Under the pieces are notes generated by a model. It had not been told where the DNA came from and did no database searches. It worked only from the letters and a program-made list of their open reading frames with translations. A DNA stretch of 64,000 bases from Adlercreutzia sp. ZJ176. Lineage in GTDB: Bacteria > Actinomycetota > Coriobacteriia > Coriobacteriales > Eggerthellaceae. Positions within the stretch are counted from its first letter, which is position 1. Every line of letters begins with the position of its first letter. The stretch lies in NCBI RefSeq assembly GCF_011038975.1, contig NZ_JAAKEC010000002.1, forward strand, positions 124,001 to 188,000. The letters are read 5' to 3'. The position numbers and the translations under genes were made by a program. Below, one piece after another: positions 59,637 to 64,000 of the stretch.

Positions 59637-61067
59637 TTATCGTCCCGCCACCCGGGCACCTGCGGCGGCACCCACGAAGCCGCGTGCCCACCCCGGCGAG
59701 GCGAGCGCGTTCACGTGGAGGTAGCTCGCCACCACGTTGCCCGCGCATATCCCGTCGCGCCCGCGCTCGACGCCGCGCCCGCGCACGTTCTCGTACGCGA
59801 AGCGGTGCGCGCCGGGCCCGGCGACCACGCGCGAGTGGTGGTGCTCGTGCCCGGTGAGCACGGTGCCCGCGGGCAGCCACGGGTGCGCGTCCGTGGCGCG
59901 CGCGACGGCGTAGCCGTGCCCCTGGCGCGCCTGCTCCATCACCACGTCGAAGTCGAGCACCCCCGCCATCTCGTACGCGCGCCCGTCCGCGTGCAGGCGC
60001 CGCCCCAAGAACATGAGGCCGCCGCACTCCGCGCACGCCACGCCCCCGTCTGCGGCGAACGCGCGCACGCTCGCGCGGAAGGAGGCGTTCGCCTCGATCT
60101 GCGCGGCGAACGCCTCGGGGAACCCGCCGCCGACGTACAGGCCGCTTGCGCCCTCGGGCAGGCTCGCGTCGCGCATGCTGTCGACGAACGCGAGGCGCGC
60201 GCCGGCCTGTTCGAGCGCGCGGAGGTTCTCGGGGTAGTAGAAGCTGAATGCGGCGTCGCGCACGACGGCGATGAGCGGGCGCGCGGCTTCCGCCTGCGCC
60301 GACGCCTGCGCCTGCGTCGCTGTCGGCGCCACGTGCGCGGCGCAGCGCGGGGCCGCCTCGAGCGGCGGCGCGCTCGCGGCGATCGCGAGCAGGGCGTCGA
60401 GGTCGATGCTCTCCTCGACGAGCGCCGCGGCCGCCTCGCAGAGCGCCTCGGCAGCCTCGGACTCCAAGCAGGTCACGAGCCCGAGGTGCCGATCGGCGAT
60501 CCTCAGGCGCTCGTCGTCGGGGACCACGCCGATCACGGGGACGTCGCAGCACGCCTCCACCGACTCGCGCATGACGCGCTCGTGCCGGGGGCCGCGCACG
60601 CGGTTCAGGATGACGCCCGCGATGCGCACCTCGGCGTCGAAGCAGATGAGCCCGAGCGTGATCGCGGCCGCCGTGCGCGTCATGCGCGTGGCGTCGAGCA
60701 CCACGACGACCGGCGTCGCCGTCTGCTTGGCCACCTCCGCCGACGAGCTGCTGCCCGAGGCGTCCATCCCGTCGTAGAGCCCCATCGCGCCCTCGACCAC
60801 GGCCACGCCAGCTCCGGCGCTCGCCTCGCACATGACGGCGCGCAAACGCGCCGGGTCCATGAAGAACGCGTCGAGGTTGCGGCTCGCGCGCCCGGCGGCC
60901 ACGCCGTGCCAGCCGGCGTCGATGAAGTCCGGGCCCTTCTTGAAGGGCTGCGGCGCCCACCCGCGCTTCTCGAGCGCGCGCAGGATGCCCAAGGTGATCA
61001 CGGTCTTCCCGCTCTTCCCATGGGACGCGGACACCATGATGCGCGGCAAGTTGAAGGTTTCGCTCAT
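59637..61067 (-). CDS. dsrN: Cobyrinate a,c-diamide synthase family; probable siroheme amidase DsrN
   Basis: A 476-residue glutamine-dependent amidotransferase. The N-terminal P-loop reads SASHGKSGKTVITLG, with VEGAMGLYDG. The C-terminal glutaminase has its Cys in GGVACAECGGLMFLG. The family includes CobB/CbiA and DsrN, which amidates siroheme for dissimilatory sulfite reductase. Placement right after dsrC, with dsrP, dsrO and dsrJ upstream and no cobalamin genes nearby, favours DsrN; CobB is the alternative. A strong terminator separates it from dsrC, so it may be expressed by readthrough or its own promoter. Confidence 0.85.
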   Translation of the reverse strand: MSETFNLPRIMVSASHGKSGKTVITLGILRALEKRGWAPQPFKKGPDFIDAGWHGVAAGRASRNLDAFFMDPARLRAVMCEASAGAGVAVVEGAMGLYDGMDASGSSSSAEVAKQTATPVVVVLDATRMTRTAAAITLGLICFDAEVRIAGVILNRVRGPRHERVMRESVEACCDVPVIGVVPDDERLRIADRHLGLVTCLESEAAEALCEAAAALVEESIDLDALLAIAASAPPLEAAPRCAAHVAPTATQAQASAQAEAARPLIAVVRDAAFSFYYPENLRALEQAGARLAFVDSMRDASLPEGASGLYVGGGFPEAFAAQIEANASFRASVRAFAADGGVACAECGGLMFLGRRLHADGRAYEMAGVLDFDVVMEQARQGHGYAVARATDAHPWLPAGTVLTGHEHHHSRVVAGPGAHRFAYENVRGRGVERGRDGICAGNVVASYLHVNALASPGWARGFVGAAAGARVAGR

Positions 61068-61109
61068 GAGCTGCCTCCTGTGAACGAAGCGGCGCGCACG
61101 AAGGCGCAC

Positions 61110-61149
61110 AAAAAAAGAGGTGATGGGCAAGCTTGATGCCCATCACCTC
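61110..61149 (-). terminator. Canonical terminator after dsrC
   Basis: GAGGTGATGGGC (61117-61128) pairs perfectly with GCCCATCACCTC (61138-61149) around a nine-base loop, followed on the minus strand by seven T (61116-61110). It lies twelve bases after the dsrC stop. Confidence 0.95.
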
Positions 61150-61161
61150 GTCGCTGCGGAC

Positions 61162-61476
61162 TTACACGCAGCCGGTCGGCTTCATCAAGCCGGCGATCTT
61201 GCAAGCTCCCTTGCCCGGACCGCTCGGGAAGAGCTCGTAGATCTCAGCGTTCGACTTGCCCGTGTCCTTGAGCATCTTGCGAACCATCGGCGCCACGCCG
61301 AAGTCCGCGTAGTACTCGCGCAGGTAGTTGATGACGGCCCAGTGATCGTCGGTCAGCTCGACCTCCTCGGTCTCCGCGAGCTTGTGGGCCACCTCCTCGT
61401 CCCACTGCGAGGGATCCTCGAGGAAGCCGTCCTCGTCGAGTTGCAGGATGCGATCCCCTACTTGAAGCTCTGCCAT
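61162..61476 (-). CDS. dsrC: Sulfur relay protein DsrC
   Basis: A 104-residue DsrC/TusE-family protein carrying sulfur as a trisulfide between DsrAB and the DsrMKJOP membrane complex. The C-terminal arm has both redox cysteines in GACKIAGLMKPTGCV, ten residues apart with the last Cys penultimate, which marks a true DsrC rather than TusE alone. It is followed by a strong terminator and preceded by dsrP, suggesting high and separate expression. Confidence 0.95.
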   Translation of the reverse strand: MAELQVGDRILQLDEDGFLEDPSQWDEEVAHKLAETEEVELTDDHWAVINYLREYYADFGVAPMVRKMLKDTGKSNAEIYELFPSGPGKGACKIAGLMKPTGCV

Positions 61477-61542
61477 ATGCAGCCTCCTTACCTTGGTATC
61501 AGGTACGTACCTTCTATGTTTAGCCGCGGCTGCGGCGAAACA

Positions 61543-62772
61543 TCAGCCCAGGGCCAGCTCCTCCTCGCCCGCCCGCGCGTGCGCCGCCTCGTCGCGCCGC
61601 GGCTTCTGCTCGAGCGAGGCGCGCACGCCGACGGCCACCTTGTAGAGCACCGTGAGCACGAGCAGCCCGATGCCGTACACCCCCGCGATCACGAGGATCT
61701 CGTTGAGCGTCGGGACGTACTGGACGACCTGCTCGAACGAGTTCGGCACGAAGCCCGCGAGCACGAGCCCGAGGCCCTTGTCGATCCAGCAGGCGAGAAA
61801 CACCGCGATGAGCGCCACGATGAGCGCGCGGTGGTTCGTGCGCATCTTCGGCACCAGGAGCAGGGTGATGCCGGCAAACGCGAGCACGACGGCCGTCCAC
61901 ATGAACGGCACGAGGTTCCCCGCGCCGTCGATCCCGAAGAACAGGTACTCGAGCGGGGCGGTGTGCGACGGGATGCCGCTGTAGAAGCTCGTGAAGATCT
62001 CGAGCAGGAAGAAGAACACGTTGAGGATCATAGCGTAGCACACGATCTTCGCGAGCGAGTCGATGGCCTTGTCGCTCGCCTTGAAGGGCGTGAGCTTGCG
62101 CATGACGAAGCACAGAAGGATCAATAGCGCCGGGCCCGCGGCGAACGCCGAGGAGAGGAAGCGCGCCGCGAGGATGGCGGTCATCCAGTAGGCGCGCCCG
62201 GGCAGGCCGCAGAACAGAAACGCCGTGACCGTGTGGATGCTCACCGCGAGCGGGATGGCGATGATGCTCAGCACGTGCGCCCACTTCGGCGGCGGGAAGC
62301 CCTTGCGCTCGGCGCCGAGTGCCGCCCAGCCGATGAGGATGTTCACCACGAGGTAGGACGACAGCACCACCATGTCCCAGAAGATCATGGCATGCGGCGT
62401 GGCGTACAGGATCACGTTCATGATGCGCGCGGGCTGGCCCAAGTCCACCAGCACGAACAGCATCGCCATGAGCACCGCGGCCACCGCCAGAAACTCGCCG
62501 AATATGACGATCTTCCCGAACTCCTTGTAGTTATGCAGGTAGTACGGGATGGCGACCATGACGCCGGAGGCGGCGACGCCCACGAAGAAGGCGAACTGGG
62601 CGATGTAGAGGCCCCAGCTCACGTCGCGGCTCATGCCGGTGACCACCAGCCCGTTCTGGATCTGGTTCGCGTACGCCAGGATGCCCACGCCGATGACCAC
62701 CAAAAGGAAGGCGACCCACCCCCAGTACAGCTTGGAGCCGTGCAAGGCCTTTTCAAGCACGCTGCTCACCAC
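61543..62772 (-). CDS. dsrP: DsrP-like membrane subunit (NrfD/PsrC family)
   Basis: A 409-residue NrfD-type menaquinol-interacting membrane protein with about ten hydrophobic segments, including YWGWVAFLLVVIGVGIL and GVAASGVMVAIPYYLH. It is the quinone-facing subunit of the DsrMKJOP complex. The exact start is uncertain: GTG codons at 62772, 62769 and 62760 are possible, and all overlap or abut the dsrO end. Its C-terminal tail is Ala/Glu-rich and cytoplasmic. Confidence 0.9.
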   Translation of the reverse strand: MVSSVLEKALHGSKLYWGWVAFLLVVIGVGILAYANQIQNGLVVTGMSRDVSWGLYIAQFAFFVGVAASGVMVAIPYYLHNYKEFGKIVIFGEFLAVAAVLMAMLFVLVDLGQPARIMNVILYATPHAMIFWDMVVLSSYLVVNILIGWAALGAERKGFPPPKWAHVLSIIAIPLAVSIHTVTAFLFCGLPGRAYWMTAILAARFLSSAFAAGPALLILLCFVMRKLTPFKASDKAIDSLAKIVCYAMILNVFFFLLEIFTSFYSGIPSHTAPLEYLFFGIDGAGNLVPFMWTAVVLAFAGITLLLVPKMRTNHRALIVALIAVFLACWIDKGLGLVLAGFVPNSFEQVVQYVPTLNEILVIAGVYGIGLLVLTVLYKVAVGVRASLEQKPRRDEAAHARAGEEELALG

Positions 62773-63556
62773 CCTCCACGATGTAGTAAACGCTCGGACC
62801 CGTGCCGAGCTCGACGCGCCGGCGTATCGAAAAGCCCTTCGCCAGCGCGCGCCGCACGTCGGAGTCGGGGTCGTTCAAGTCGCCGAACAGTATGGCGCCC
62901 TGGGACAGCTCAGCGCACAGAGGCGGCATCCCCTTGTCGATGCGCTCGGAGCAGAGCATGCACTTCTCCACGACGCCGCGCACCCGCGTGGGGTAAGCGG
63001 GGTCGATCTCGGCGAGGTGCAGCCGCGGGTCGTCGAAGTTCAGGCTGCGCGCGCCGTAGGGGCACGCGCCCATGCAGAAGCGGCAGCCGATGCAGCGGTG
63101 GTAGTCCATGCTCACGATGCCGTCAGGGCGCTTGAACGTGGCCTTCGTGGGGCACACGCGCACGCATGGCGGCTCCTCGCAGTGGTTGCAGAGCATGGGG
63201 AACTCCATCTCCTCCACGCCCTCGCTCACGTACGTGCTCGCGATGTCGGGAAACGCGTGCTCGAAGCTCTCGGGCCAGATCCACTTGACGGCGGTCTTCT
63301 CGCCTTCGATCGCCGGCACGTTGTGCGCCTTGTGGCACGCCTCGATGATCCGGTCGAGCACGCCGGCCCGGTTGAGCTTCCGCTCGTCTACGACCAGGGC
63401 CCAGCGCTTGCCCGACGCGCCCTGAGCTGCACTCGGGGCCTCGCCGCCCGATGCGCAGCCCGTCAAGGGCACCAGGCCCGCAGCGCACGCCACGAGGCCG
63501 GCCTTGATGAAGTCCCGTCTTTCCATACCGCCAACCCGCTCTCTCTTCGTCGGCAT
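62753..63556 (-). CDS. dsrO: DsrO-like periplasmic [4Fe-4S] protein
   Basis: A protein of up to 267 residues with a twin-arginine-like signal (MERRDFIKAGLVAC) and a LTGC lipobox-like site. Cluster cysteines are in CNHCEEPPCVRVCP, CIGCRFCMGACPY and CMLCSERIDKG, plus PPLCAELSQGA. ATG 63556 is listed; ATG 63526 would begin directly with the Tat motif. It belongs to the Dsr membrane complex, linking DsrJ and DsrP on the outer face. Confidence 0.9.
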   Translation of the reverse strand: MPTKRERVGGMERRDFIKAGLVACAAGLVPLTGCASGGEAPSAAQGASGKRWALVVDERKLNRAGVLDRIIEACHKAHNVPAIEGEKTAVKWIWPESFEHAFPDIASTYVSEGVEEMEFPMLCNHCEEPPCVRVCPTKATFKRPDGIVSMDYHRCIGCRFCMGACPYGARSLNFDDPRLHLAEIDPAYPTRVRGVVEKCMLCSERIDKGMPPLCAELSQGAILFGDLNDPDSDVRRALAKGFSIRRRVELGTGPSVYYIVEGGEQRA

Positions 63557-63563
63557 TGTTCTT

Positions 63564-63971
63564 CTACCCCTTGCCCACGACGCCGTCGTCGGTCAGGCCG
63601 TGGCACTCCCAGCAGTACAGCTCGACGTTGGAGTACGCGTGGCATGACTCGCAGAACGCATCGGGGTTCGAGTGACAGGACAGGCACGTGTCGTCGAGGC
63701 TCATCTCGTAGACCTGCCCGGAGCTGCTCACGTAGTCGGTCTTCCCCTCGCGCACCACGTCGTTGCGCCACTCGTCGAGCAGCGTCATGTGCGAGCTGCG
63801 CATGTACTCGACGGGCTCGATGCACTCCTTCACGTCAAGCGCCGCGATCTCGGGCGTGTTGAGGTCGAGCTCGGGGGCGCTGTGCGCCTTGCCCGCGCCG
63901 AGGATGAACGGCGCGACCATGATGAGGCAGAACACGCCGATGAAGATGAGGGTGAGCTTTCGCCTAGCCAT
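63564..63971 (-). CDS. dsrJ: DsrJ-like triheme cytochrome c
   Basis: A 135-residue cytochrome with an N-terminal membrane anchor (LTLIFIGVFCLIMVAPFIL) and three heme-binding motifs CLSCH, CESCH and CWECH. The segment KECIEPVEYMRSSHM recalls the region that supplies the unusual Cys heme ligand and other axial ligands in DsrJ. It is the first complete gene of the dsrJ-O-P-C order. Sulfite reduction is the most likely direction in this anaerobe. Confidence 0.92.
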   Translation of the reverse strand: MARRKLTLIFIGVFCLIMVAPFILGAGKAHSAPELDLNTPEIAALDVKECIEPVEYMRSSHMTLLDEWRNDVVREGKTDYVSSSGQVYEMSLDDTCLSCHSNPDAFCESCHAYSNVELYCWECHGLTDDGVVGKG

Positions 63972-63999
63972 GGTTCGCCTCCTCGCTGCCCGCGCCCCC
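63964..63999 (-). CDS. 3' end of the gene upstream of dsrJ (probably dsrK)
   Basis: The twelve codons that read GGAGSEEANHG and then TAG overlap the dsrJ start by eight bases. In Dsr operons dsrK precedes dsrJ, so this may be the C terminus of DsrK; the fragment itself is too short to identify. Confidence 0.35.
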   Translation of the reverse strand, partial: GGAGSEEANHG

Positions 64000-64000
64000 G

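Noticed and set aside
59637-61067. Ni-sirohydrochlorin a,c-diamide synthase (CfbB)
   Set aside because: That would need F430 genes. The adjacent dsrC, dsrP, dsrO and dsrJ fit DsrN better, and the nitrogenase-like genes are 35 kb away.
1-64000. tRNA or rRNA genes
   Set aside because: I found no T-arm GTTCGA-type sequence in a cloverleaf context and no rRNA-like stretch in the intergenic regions.

Overview
High-GC anaerobe, most likely an Eggerthellaceae member (Coriobacteriia, Actinomycetota). The evidence is the combination of an RNase Y, a GHKL ATPase and SpoVS, a lexA/nrdR locus of actinobacterial layout, several DMSO-reductase-superfamily molybdoenzymes, an Ech-type hydrogenase and a Dsr module. 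The genus cannot be fixed from the sequence alone.

Layout. 1-9.5 kb (+, except lexA) is conserved housekeeping: rny, GHKL ATPase, spoVS, miaB, miaA, dapF, hflX, then lexA divergent from a small SOS-controlled membrane protein, nrdR and dut. 9.6-12.5 kb is an accessory island: a PIN/RelB-type toxin-antitoxin pair, an orphan antitoxin with a deleted RelE-like toxin, and a three-gene cassette built around a DUF3990-like (ADP-ribosyltransferase-fold) protein. 12.7-16.7 kb encodes a soluble two-subunit molybdopterin oxidoreductase and a TetR regulator. 17.0-25.5 kb is the most unusual block: a FecCD-type ABC importer whose permease is frameshifted, a MoeA-like protein, a Crp/Fnr regulator, and a nitrogenase-like set (NifH-like plus two component-1-like proteins). 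The regulator and the NifH-like gene share the operator GTTGC-N4-GCAAC.

25.5-28.8 kb holds a membrane-linked XRE regulator, a low-molecular-weight phosphatase, repeat-rich non-coding DNA and a second TetR regulator. 28.8-36 kb (-) is one tight operon: an HdrD/GlpC-like Fe-S protein, a Tes/MJ0619-like radical SAM enzyme, a B12-binding radical SAM enzyme and a NuoE/NuoF/NuoG-like NADH diaphorase with no hydrogenase domain. 36-38.5 kb is a four-gene unit with an OLD/AAA_15-like ATPase and three unrecognised small proteins. 38.5-42.5 kb has an acetylene-hydratase-like molybdenum/tungsten enzyme with an altered Fe-S motif and a divergent trigger-factor paralogue.

42.5-43.4 kb is non-coding repeat DNA. 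43.4-53.8 kb returns to general functions: a lipoprotein, MenA, GluQ, indolepyruvate oxidoreductase IorAB, an FHA protein, a D,D-carboxypeptidase, a VanW protein and PgsA. 53.9-59.4 kb encodes a complete six-subunit Ech [NiFe] hydrogenase. 59.6-64 kb carries DsrN, DsrC, DsrP, DsrO and DsrJ, with an upstream gene cut by the window edge, pointing to sulfite (or organosulfonate-derived sulfite) respiration.

Together the window suggests an organism living by anaerobic respiration and amino-acid fermentation: ferredoxin reduced by IorAB can feed Ech, menaquinone from MenA can feed DsrMKJOP, and the molybdoenzymes use specialised acceptors or substrates. The least described parts are the nitrogenase-like regulon, the diaphorase/radical-SAM operon and the AAA ATPase cassette.
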